A stretch of DNA of 64,000 nucleotides from JAMOAW01 sp039908535 (lineage in GTDB: Bacteria > Pseudomonadota > Magnetococcia > Magnetococcales > JADFZT01): NCBI GenBank assembly GCA_039908535.1, contig JAMOAW010000020.1, positions 16,288-80,287 on the forward strand, written 5' to 3'. The notes below the pieces were generated by a model. The model searched no databases and was not told where the DNA came from. It saw nothing but the letters and a program-made list of their open reading frames with translations. Every line of letters starts with the position of its first letter. The stretch's first letter is position 1. Below are positions 26,130-33,942 of this stretch, piece by piece. Position numbers and translations under genes: made by a program.

Positions 26130-28138
26130 ATCCATTAGAACCACGCCCTGCCAAGCCCTTTATTATTTGGACATTGCAAAAAAGTGGCGGTCGCCATTTG
26201 GGAGAGTGGCTTCTGGATCGATGTCGTTTACAGGGCAAAAATTTTGGGGAAGATCGGCTGGAAGAGACCTTGACATCCATGGATTCCGATGCGATGGATG
26301 CCATTCTCTTTCGTCGTTTGCCTCGCAAACATAACATTGAAAGAGTGCCCTGGGAGGTGACCCGTGCCTTGGTGGATGCCACGATCCGGGCAGATTATGA
26401 GCATATTTTTTTGTATCGTCTCCATGTTGCGGATCGGATACTGTTGGGACATGTCGCAAAATCCATGGAGAATGGTACGCAACTGGATACCCAATCTTCT
26501 CTGCCTATAGATGAGTTGGTAAGCTGGGGAAGAGATTGTGAATCTTTGTTGCAAGAGACATGGAATTACCTGGAACTCCAGGGGATTTTGCCTTGGGCGA
26601 TCACTCTTGACCCTCCTCGCTCAGCACTGGAGGAAGAAAAGATCCATGTCAATTGGCACGCCATGTTGCAGGCTTTAGAATTATCAAAAGGGGATACGTC
26701 AGATGATATGTTATTTCCTAACGAGTTGATGAATCACGTACCAGGGATGGAACCACTCGTGGAGAAGTTTGCCGATGGTGCCAAACTGGACTCTCAAGTG
26801 CAACAATTTGCACATTTTACGCCTGGAGTAAAAAAATTTTATTTAAAAAGCGAAATCATGGAGCCGAGCTGTTCTTGGGTTGTGCGTACCATGATCCTCT
26901 CCCTGCCACCCATGGTCGACGAAGAGCAAACATTTGCCATTGATGGTACTGTGGTATTGGCCAAAGAGGCTCCCAAAGGGGGGATTTTGCGTTTGGAAGG
27001 GGGTTCTCAAACTCTAAAAAAAATGCCAATCAAATGGGGTTTGCCTTCGCCATGGATGGCAAAAAAATATCCTGAGGCCAAAAATTGTGGACGGGCCCGT
27101 TTTCATGTCCAAGGGGTACGGATGACCCCGCTGGTACCATTGGAAATATATTTAGAAGTTGGTTCTAACATGCGTCTGTTGTTAGTCCGAATTCTGGGCC
27201 AACCGTTATCCCCAAGGGAAAATGTGCACAATATTGGTTCAATTTATTTTGAATTGGTCAAACTTGCCAGCCAGCCTGAGCGAAAAGAATCTGTTTATCT
27301 GATGCGACAAAAACAACTCGAAACTTTTCCAAAATGGGAGCGCGGATGGATCTGGCAAGAGGCGGAAATTTTACTGGATTGTTTGTTTTTACGTAATTCA
27401 GTGGAAGTCTATCATAAAATTCGGGAATTAAAACAAACATATTTAAAGAAAGAAAGGCCCGATTTATTTGAACAATTTTGGGCACGAATTTTAAAATTGA
27501 TTTATCCAAAAACCATTGGTTATCATGGATATTCAAAAGCATTATCCAGCCAGAACGAGCAGGAGCTTTGGACAGAAATTAAAAAATATGTGGATCAGGT
27601 CGCCACACTTGGTTATGACTGTTTTGTCAATTCAGGGACGTTATTGGGCTATGTTCGCGAGGGTAAATTGATTGCTCATGATGACGATGTTGACTTGGCC
27701 TTACTGTTAAAGTCAAAAAGTGATATCGCCTCCTTGGTGGATGAGTGGCGTGAGGTTATAAAAAAATTGGCATCTATAGGCATTTTGGATAAAAAAATCG
27801 CTATAGAAAAGCATATCCATTTAAAGATTCGCCCTTCACGGCGTTTAAAAGTGGATATTTTCCCGGCCTGGATTTTTAAAGATCGGCTCTATATATATCC
27901 TCATACCTACGGTGAATTGCCTTGGCAATCGTTGCTACCACTGCGTCCCATATCGATATGTGGCGTACAAGTGCCGATACCACAACAGCCTGAGTCCATA
28001 TTGGAGATCAATTATGGCCCTGCATGGAAAAAACCAGACCCCACCTTTAAATTTGATTGGAGTGGTGCCAATGCAAAATTTCATGAGTTCATTTCATGTT
28101 TTAATCAAAAAAAAACAAATAACATTAACAATATATAA
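26126..28138 (+). CDS. Sulfotransferase-like / LicD-type fusion, paralogue 2
   Basis: 670 aa, collinear with its two neighbours. The N-terminal loop is IWTLQKSGGRHLGEWL. The LicD part is intact (FVNSGTLLGYVREGKLIAHD, DDDVDLALL, DIFPAWI, EINYG). The sulfotransferase-like part looks weaker: the motif equivalent to YRKKPVDRLLS reads YRLHVADRILL, so the serine is lost; the HEPFN segment is absent; and AYEDIY is replaced by LDPPRS. This paralogue may therefore rely mainly on its LicD domain. The gap to the next gene holds a repeat (28150-28248). Confidence 0.83.
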   Translation: MNPLEPRPAKPFIIWTLQKSGGRHLGEWLLDRCRLQGKNFGEDRLEETLTSMDSDAMDAILFRRLPRKHNIERVPWEVTRALVDATIRADYEHIFLYRLHVADRILLGHVAKSMENGTQLDTQSSLPIDELVSWGRDCESLLQETWNYLELQGILPWAITLDPPRSALEEEKIHVNWHAMLQALELSKGDTSDDMLFPNELMNHVPGMEPLVEKFADGAKLDSQVQQFAHFTPGVKKFYLKSEIMEPSCSWVVRTMILSLPPMVDEEQTFAIDGTVVLAKEAPKGGILRLEGGSQTLKKMPIKWGLPSPWMAKKYPEAKNCGRARFHVQGVRMTPLVPLEIYLEVGSNMRLLLVRILGQPLSPRENVHNIGSIYFELVKLASQPERKESVYLMRQKQLETFPKWERGWIWQEAEILLDCLFLRNSVEVYHKIRELKQTYLKKERPDLFEQFWARILKLIYPKTIGYHGYSKALSSQNEQELWTEIKKYVDQVATLGYDCFVNSGTLLGYVREGKLIAHDDDVDLALLLKSKSDIASLVDEWREVIKKLASIGILDKKIAIEKHIHLKIRPSRRLKVDIFPAWIFKDRLYIYPHTYGELPWQSLLPLRPISICGVQVPIPQQPESILEINYGPAWKKPDPTFKFDWSGANAKFHEFISCFNQKKTNNINNI

Positions 28139-28149
28139 TATATACAAAA

Positions 28150-28248
28150 GCCCCCCAATCCCCCCACCCTTCTTTTTTAATTCTTAAAAAAAATAAGGGG
28201 TCTGGAGGGTTCATCCCCCAAGGTTTTGATTTTTTGCCCGCAGGGCAT
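28150..28248 (+). repeat. G/C-hairpin repeat lacking its first hairpin
   Basis: It starts in the C-run (CCCCCCAATCCCCCCACCC), then a T/A centre, AAGGGGTCTGGAGGGTTC, C-run, GGTTTTGATTTTTTG and the right end GCCCGCAGGGCATC. It lies between paralogues 2 and 3 of the sulfotransferase/LicD proteins. Confidence 0.78.
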
Positions 28249-28303
28249 CAAGTTTGATTCATTATTTTCCTGTTTGGCTATATTTTGAAGGAGTTTTCTT
28301 AGA

Positions 28304-30364
28304 ATGGCTCTAGATCAAACAAAAAGTGCGCCTCCTTTTATTCTCTGGACAATCCAAAAAAGTGGTGGATCTTATCTGGCCGCTCTGTTAATGGAACGGA
28401 GCGTATGGCAAGCCACGCAACATGAGCCATTTAATATTGGTCACTGTTTTGGCGATATCACCGAACGCTGGCAACAAGAGCATCATTTTCCATCGTTGTA
28501 TGCCTCTGTCGGCAAGATTGTAAAACGTTCTATGCTTATGAAACATTGTGTCGACTTGGTGCCCTGGGAAGTGACACGTGTTTTGGTGGAAGAGAGCTGT
28601 CGAGCAGGGTATCGGCACCTTTTTTTATATCGAAAAAGTTCTGTGGATCGACTACTATCCCTACTGTTGGCAAGACGGAGTGGAATTTGGGGGCCATTGG
28701 ATCTGAATAAAATCAAATTGGATGGGCAGATCTTTGCGGAATCATTGCCTATAGAAGAGCTGGTTGATCATGAAAAAAAATGTTCTGCCTTACTGCAAAA
28801 AACATGGGATTATCTGGAGGCTCAAGGCGCAGCCCCCATGGCTGTAGCCTATGAGGAAATTTTTAAAACAGAGGATTCCAAGCAATTAACTTCTTATTTG
28901 CATCCCATATTATCCACCTTAGAGATTTCTAAAGGCGAGGAGGAAGACAACTCTTTTATCCAAAAAATGACTCGTCAATCAGGATTCGGCACATCCGACA
29001 TTTATTCCTTATTTCTCGAACGGGATAAACTGGAACTTGCTTTAAAAAAAGAGACATTTTTTGTACCCAGTATAGAAAAACTTTTTATAAATGTGACATC
29101 CCAACCGCATGAGTGTTCTTGGATTGTGTACACGAAGCTACTCACATCAAAAACAATTTTACGCAACGATCAGACATTCAATATTTCTGGTGTCGTGGTC
29201 TTGACTCCTGAGGCACCAAAAAAATGTACGCTTCGTCTCGTCGACCCAGCAAAAGGAGGAAAAACCTTCAAAATTATCAAATGGGGGCTGACATCCCCAT
29301 GGACGGCAAAAAAATTTCAAGAGTCAAAAAATGGTCAGAAAGCACGATTTAGAATGGATCGTTTGTGTCTATCCGTCAACAAATCTCTAGAAATATATTT
29401 AGATTATGGTGCACATTCTAAAATATTGCTATTTCGACTTACTGCAAATTCTTTTTCATTTTCCAACAAAAATGAGATTGGAAAATTTTATACAAATTTA
29501 AATAAAACGGCTCAACAACCAACACGCAAATATTCGATATATATGAAATATCGAAAAGAGTTAGATGCATATCCTCTCTGGGAACGAGGAGCCGTTTGGG
29601 AAGATGCGTCTATTTTGGTGGATTGTATTTTTCTACGTCGGGCGAGACCGACGTTTAAGAGCATTCAGGCATTAAAACAAAGGTGTGTCAAAAACAGATG
29701 TGAAGAGATCTTTGATCTCTTGTGGAGCCGGGTCTCTACAATTATTTCACCATATACCCTCAATGGTCATGGATATAATCTGGCGTTAGTAAACAGAAAT
29801 CCAGTGGAAGTATGGGGAAATATTTCCAGTTATTTTAATATATTATCCTCGTTAGGTTACGAATGTTTTATCAACTCAGGAACCCTTTTAGGTCCAATTC
29901 GCAATGGGCGGTTAATTGGCCATGACGATGACGTGGATTTGGGGGTTGTCTTAAAATCAGAAACCCTACTTGATGTAGCTAAAGAGTGGTATCAGCTTGT
30001 CCAAAAATTTGACAAGTTAGGTATCTTAAGTGAAACATTTGATCCAGAAATTGCCAATTATATGAGGATTCGTCATGAAGGCAAAGCCAAAGTAGATATT
30101 TTTCCAGCGTGGATTTTGCAAGATAAACTCTATATCTATCCACATACAAATGGAGAATTGCCCAGGGAGGCGTTATTGCCATTAAAACCTTATGAGAACA
30201 GCGGCGTCCATGTGCTTATGCCCCAAAATCCTGAGGCAATTTTAGAAATCAATTATGGACCAGGTTGGCGGATACCAGACCCAACCTTTAAATTTGATTT
30301 GGTCGTGGCCAGAATAAAATTTAAAGAGTTTAATTCGGTCGTCACTAAAGTTGTGAAAGGGTAA
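28304..30364 (+). CDS. Sulfotransferase-like / LicD-type fusion, paralogue 3
   Basis: 686 aa from ATG 28304, with GAAGGAG about 10 bases upstream. It has the same architecture as paralogue 1 and keeps all its motifs: LWTIQKSGGSYLAALL (about residues 14-29), HEPFN, KHCVDLVPWEV, YRKSSVDRLLS and AYEEIF in the first domain; IKWGLTSPWTAKKF in the middle; and FINSGTLLGPIRNG with HDDDVDLGVV, DIFPAWI and EINYGPGW in the LicD domain. Three tandem, diverged copies suggest different acceptors or positions on one glycan. The following gene encodes a CDP-alcohol-forming enzyme, a likely donor source. Confidence 0.85.
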   Translation: MALDQTKSAPPFILWTIQKSGGSYLAALLMERSVWQATQHEPFNIGHCFGDITERWQQEHHFPSLYASVGKIVKRSMLMKHCVDLVPWEVTRVLVEESCRAGYRHLFLYRKSSVDRLLSLLLARRSGIWGPLDLNKIKLDGQIFAESLPIEELVDHEKKCSALLQKTWDYLEAQGAAPMAVAYEEIFKTEDSKQLTSYLHPILSTLEISKGEEEDNSFIQKMTRQSGFGTSDIYSLFLERDKLELALKKETFFVPSIEKLFINVTSQPHECSWIVYTKLLTSKTILRNDQTFNISGVVVLTPEAPKKCTLRLVDPAKGGKTFKIIKWGLTSPWTAKKFQESKNGQKARFRMDRLCLSVNKSLEIYLDYGAHSKILLFRLTANSFSFSNKNEIGKFYTNLNKTAQQPTRKYSIYMKYRKELDAYPLWERGAVWEDASILVDCIFLRRARPTFKSIQALKQRCVKNRCEEIFDLLWSRVSTIISPYTLNGHGYNLALVNRNPVEVWGNISSYFNILSSLGYECFINSGTLLGPIRNGRLIGHDDDVDLGVVLKSETLLDVAKEWYQLVQKFDKLGILSETFDPEIANYMRIRHEGKAKVDIFPAWILQDKLYIYPHTNGELPREALLPLKPYENSGVHVLMPQNPEAILEINYGPGWRIPDPTFKFDLVVARIKFKEFNSVVTKVVKG

Positions 30365-30451
30365 TCCAATGTTAAATAGTTCGGAAAATAAAAATCTGTT
30401 TTTCTAAACGTCATTTATTCCAATGTTTAATTTTTGTGTAAGGGAACTTTC

Positions 30452-30907
30452 ATGAAAACTGTGATTACTTATGGAACATTTGATCTTTTTCATATTGGAC
30501 ATGTCAAATTGTTACGTCGTCTACGAGCTTTAGGCGATCGTTTGGTCGTAGGGTGTTCTTCAGACGAATTTAATGTAGGCAAGGGTAAAAAAACCATTAT
30601 GCCTTATGAACAACGGGCGGAAATTTTACTGGCCTGTCGTTATGTAGATCATGTTTTTCCTGAAATTTGTTGGGAGCAAAAAAGAGAGGATATCCGACGA
30701 GAAGGAGCGACAATTTTTGCTATGGGCAATGATTGGGTAGATAAATTTGACGATTTAAACGATATCGTTGAAGTGATTTATCTTCCTCGAACTCAAGATA
30801 TTTCTACTACCGAAATTCGTCAATTGGTCCATTCATTACATCTTGATAAATTAAATGAATTACGTCGAACCGTTGAACATTTAACACAACTTGTCCAAAA
30901 TTTATAA
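30452..30907 (+). CDS. Glycerol-3-phosphate cytidylyltransferase-like protein (TagD type)
   Basis: 151 aa from ATG 30452 (AAGGGAAC upstream); the frame is open from 30434 but without a better start. It has the cytidylyltransferase signature: TYGTFDLFHIGHVKLLRR near the N-terminus (the HxGH motif), VGCSSDEFN, KGKKTIMPYEQRAEIL and the C-terminal ISTTEIR. These match the TagD/GCT group that makes CDP-glycerol from glycerol-3-phosphate and CTP; a related substrate cannot be excluded. About 20 extra C-terminal residues are helical. Placed directly after three LicD-domain genes, it probably supplies their CDP-activated donor. Confidence 0.88.
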   Translation: MKTVITYGTFDLFHIGHVKLLRRLRALGDRLVVGCSSDEFNVGKGKKTIMPYEQRAEILLACRYVDHVFPEICWEQKREDIRREGATIFAMGNDWVDKFDDLNDIVEVIYLPRTQDISTTEIRQLVHSLHLDKLNELRRTVEHLTQLVQNL

Positions 30908-30915
30908 GAGAAAAT

Positions 30916-31935
30916 ATGATCTCCGTTACGATTCATTGCGGCACATACAAAACAGGCTCATCCAGCATTCAGAATCGTGCCTATATGACACGTGATTGGC
31001 TATCCGAGCATGACTGGCTTTATCCCCTGACTGGATTGGCATTAAACGAGCCTTATATCGGTTATCGACATAAGAGTTTAATCTATAATTTTAATGACAG
31101 AGAAATTTGGGATGAATTGGTTCAAAAATTAATCATTGAAATAAAAGAATCTGGAAAAAAAAATATTTTAATTTCTGCGGAAGGATGGTCCCGACCACTG
31201 ACATGGCCAAGCCTCTCTGAGTTAATCTCTTGCTTGCGCTTGGCAGGAATTGACTCTATTCGAGGCATTGTCTACCTGCGCAATCGTTGTGATTATGCAC
31301 GCAGTGTTTACCGGGAGTTCACAAGACGCAATGGCAATGCCATGCCATTTGGCGCCTACGTGCGAGAAAACGCTCATATGTTTGATTTAAGGCTGGTCGC
31401 GAGTGAATTGCAAAACATATTTTCAGGACAATTAACCCTATTTCGTTATGAAAATTGTCAAAATGTGACCGATCATTTATTCTCCTATTTAGGCATTCCC
31501 AAGCCGCTACCTATTCCTGAATTGTTTGTTAATAAAGGACTAAACACAATAGAAATCGAAGCCTGTCGCCTTTTAAATGCCATACGCCCCCGAACATATG
31601 TAAAAAAATTTCCTGGTATTACAAAGCTATGTCAAGATTTAGGGATAGAAATAGATGTCAACAGGTATGGAGAAGTATTTCTCCCAACCACATTGGCTTG
31701 TGATGCAAATTGGAAATCCGATTTGGTCGCCATCACTGGTTGGCCAGAGAGTGATGTTGAGGCGTTGTCTCTACGACCGACATCTAAGCCAATAAATGTC
31801 AGAAAATTATCTCCAATATTACAAGTCATTTGCCGAATGTGGCTGCGGGAGTTCAAAGAACAGAAGAGAAAGTTGGCCGCTCAGGCAAAAGCATCTGAAT
31901 TGACTGAAAATGCTCATATTCATGTATCGGAATAA
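30916..31935 (+). CDS. Sulfotransferase-like protein
   Basis: 339 aa. The N-terminus has a PAPS-loop-like HCGTYKTGSSSIQ (residues 7-19), a possible acid/base region ILISAEGWSR and a 3'-phosphate-like motif YLRNRCDYARSVYREF (about 119-134), all typical of a divergent group of bacterial sulfotransferases. No signal peptide is seen. It begins eight bases after the cytidylyltransferase gene. The last codons (HVSE and the TAA) coincide with the left end of an intergenic repeat (TATCGGAATAA), so the natural C-terminus may have been altered. Confidence 0.78.
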   Translation: MISVTIHCGTYKTGSSSIQNRAYMTRDWLSEHDWLYPLTGLALNEPYIGYRHKSLIYNFNDREIWDELVQKLIIEIKESGKKNILISAEGWSRPLTWPSLSELISCLRLAGIDSIRGIVYLRNRCDYARSVYREFTRRNGNAMPFGAYVRENAHMFDLRLVASELQNIFSGQLTLFRYENCQNVTDHLFSYLGIPKPLPIPELFVNKGLNTIEIEACRLLNAIRPRTYVKKFPGITKLCQDLGIEIDVNRYGEVFLPTTLACDANWKSDLVAITGWPESDVEALSLRPTSKPINVRKLSPILQVICRMWLREFKEQKRKLAAQAKASELTENAHIHVSE

Positions 31936-32060
31936 TACACATCAAGAGCTTGGGGGCCCCAGAACCGCCCCTTTTTTCTGAAGTCTAAAAAAAAAGAGGA
32001 GGTCTGGGGGATTCATCCCCCAGGGTTTTGCTTTTAATCTTTTGCTCAAAGGGCATAATG
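31925..32060 (+). repeat. Full-length G/C-hairpin repeat
   Basis: It starts TATCGGAATAATACACATCA within the last codons of the upstream gene. It contains a G-run, a C-run and a clear CTGGGGGATTCATCCCCCAG hairpin (32005-32024), and ends with CTCAAAGGGCATAATG. It is tandem with the next copy, six bases away. Confidence 0.85.
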
Positions 32061-32066
32061 CGCACA

Positions 32067-32207
32067 TATCGAAAAAATAAACATCAAGACCTTGGTGGGC
32101 CCAAAACCGCCCCCCGATCCCCCCCACCCTTTTTTCTTTAAAAAAAAGAAGAGCTCGTGAATAGATTCCCCAGAGTTTCGCATCTAATTTTTCTCCCAAA
32201 GGGCATT
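32067..32207 (+). repeat. G/C-hairpin repeat running into the glycosidase gene
   Basis: Left end TATCGAAAAAATAAACATCA, then GACCTTGGTGGGC, a C-run, a T/A centre, a degenerate second hairpin and the right end CTCCCAAAGGGCATT. Its right 50 bases overlap the first codons of the glycosidase frame. Confidence 0.8.
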
Positions 32208-33758
32208 CTCTTCTGGACATTTTTGTTATTAAATATTTTGTTTTTGCCCATTTGTGGATTGGCCCAGACAAACAGTTGTTTAAAGTTGACAGAACAAGGT
32301 CGATCGGTGACACTTTTATCAGCGCAGAAAAAGGATTGGTTTACCCCTGGAAAAGCCCCGTTTGGCGTGAACACCCTCTTTTGGGTAGAGGACGATCTGG
32401 CTTGGAAACATTCCGACTTGATAAAAGCACTGCCAACATCTGGGATCACCTCATTGCGATTTCCTGCGGGGGAGGTTGCGGATAATTATGATTGGGAAAC
32501 AAAGAGCCTGGAACGAAAAAATGAGTGGCCTAAAGAACCTTCTACTGCCAAAGAGAGGGATAAACAGACCGATTATCTTGAATTTTTGACTTATGCTAAA
32601 AAGCTTGGCATTGAGCACATATTTTTTGTAGTGAATGTAGACGGTGCCTTTTATGCCCCAGGAGATCAGGAGAAAAATGTTCAACGCTATGCCCAAAAAG
32701 CCGCCCGTTGGGTCCAGAAGGTCAAAGAGGCGGGATACCGTGTTCCTTATTGGGAAATTGGCAACGAGCCCTATTTGTATACCGATCATAACCCACTCAC
32801 TGCTTTAGAATATGCCATGGTTGTCAAAATTTTTTCACAGGCCATGCGGGCGGCTGATCCCCATATATTCCTTGGCGTTGCTGGTCCTGGGGATCTGCAT
32901 GGGAGTGGTTTTGCAGACCAATTAACCGCTGAACAGTTGACATATCTGCGGGATAAGGGGCGTTGGGCCAAAAAAATTTGTTCTGGAAAAAAAGCCAAAG
33001 AGTGTGTGGAAATGCTGCGCCGTACCGTGCCTGGCCAACCTCAGAAAAAAGTGGAGTGGTGGCCGACTCTTGCCCGTGCGGCCAAAGGATATTTTGATTT
33101 TGCGGCGATTCATCGTTATGCTTTGGCAAACTTGTCCGATTTTACCGCTAAACATGGCATATTCCCATTTACAGAGAGGCCCAGGCGTTTACGGGAATTT
33201 TTAGAAAAGAGCCAATCTGGCCATTCGGTTGCTATTGCACTGACGGAATGGAATTTGCCTAAACCCAAACAACACCAACGCACACAAATGGCTCATCTCC
33301 AGCAAATGGCAATACAAATGGGAAATACACTTGTGGCAGGAATCGATTTTGCCCATTATTGGCCCTTACGTTCCAAAGGAAAAGATTTTTCTCCTTTATT
33401 GACGTATCAATCAGGAGGAATGACGCCCCTTGCCAACCTGTTTGCTCTATTACGACGCCTGACCGATGGGGCCCAGGTGGGACAAACCATGTTAGACAAA
33501 GGGGTGTATGTGTTACGTACCCAACAGAAAGAATCTTCCTCCGATGTTGTCGTAAATACCACCTCAGAGGCTCTACAAGTAGATATATCCCCTTCTTTAG
33601 GAGAAAAAACTGCTGTGATTTCAGTAAAGCGGATGATCGAAGGAGACAACGGTAAGATCACAGTATTGGCCGAATGTTCAGAAAACCTTTCGGTCGCGCA
33701 GCCCAAGTTTATGGTAAGCATTGCTCCTAACTCTGTCACAAGTATTGTACAACATTGA
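32157..33758 (+). CDS. Secreted glycoside hydrolase, clan GH-A fold
   Basis: 533 aa. An N-terminal signal peptide is visible (h-region ILFWTFLLLNILFLPICGLA), so the enzyme is exported. The body is a TIM-barrel glycosidase: FGVNTLFW start, SLRFPAGE, the acid/base Glu in YWEIGNEP (about residue 206) and the nucleophile Glu in ALTEWN (about 364), as in arabinofuranosidase/xylosidase-like families (GH39, GH51 and relatives). The exact family and substrate are not clear. A small beta-domain ends the protein. Start: the GTG at 32157 lies inside a repeat and supplies the positively charged N-region; there is no in-frame ATG before the signal peptide, so the true start is uncertain. Confidence 0.8.
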   Translation: MNRFPRVSHLIFLPKGILFWTFLLLNILFLPICGLAQTNSCLKLTEQGRSVTLLSAQKKDWFTPGKAPFGVNTLFWVEDDLAWKHSDLIKALPTSGITSLRFPAGEVADNYDWETKSLERKNEWPKEPSTAKERDKQTDYLEFLTYAKKLGIEHIFFVVNVDGAFYAPGDQEKNVQRYAQKAARWVQKVKEAGYRVPYWEIGNEPYLYTDHNPLTALEYAMVVKIFSQAMRAADPHIFLGVAGPGDLHGSGFADQLTAEQLTYLRDKGRWAKKICSGKKAKECVEMLRRTVPGQPQKKVEWWPTLARAAKGYFDFAAIHRYALANLSDFTAKHGIFPFTERPRRLREFLEKSQSGHSVAIALTEWNLPKPKQHQRTQMAHLQQMAIQMGNTLVAGIDFAHYWPLRSKGKDFSPLLTYQSGGMTPLANLFALLRRLTDGAQVGQTMLDKGVYVLRTQQKESSSDVVVNTTSEALQVDISPSLGEKTAVISVKRMIEGDNGKITVLAECSENLSVAQPKFMVSIAPNSVTSIVQH

Positions 33759-33782
33759 ATTAAAAAGAGAAGAGGATGACCT

Positions 33783-33848
33783 CTTGCGGACAAAACGAAC
33801 CAAAGACAAAATCCCTAAGGGATGAATTTCCCAGAGATCCTCTTCTTT
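33783..33848 (-). repeat. Partial G/C-hairpin repeat, reverse orientation
   Basis: Read on the minus strand: AAGAAGAGGATCTCTGGG, AATTCATCCC, then TTTTGTCTTTGGTTCG and a degenerate right end. It abuts a plus-strand partial copy, giving a composite of two half-elements. Confidence 0.65.
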
Positions 33849-33929
33849 ATAAGACCTTGGGGGGCGGAGAACCGCCCCCCAATCCCCCCCACCCTTTTTT
33901 TTAGGAGGTCTGGGGGATTCATCCCCCAT
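33849..33929 (+). repeat. Partial G/C-hairpin repeat upstream of the broken galE
   Basis: TAAGACCTTGGGGGGCGG, a 9-bp stem with AGAA loop and C-runs, a T-run, then CTGGGGGATTCATCCCCCA. The right end is missing; GAGG and the galE start codon follow directly. Confidence 0.82.
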
Positions 33930-33942
33930 TGTGAGGTGTATG

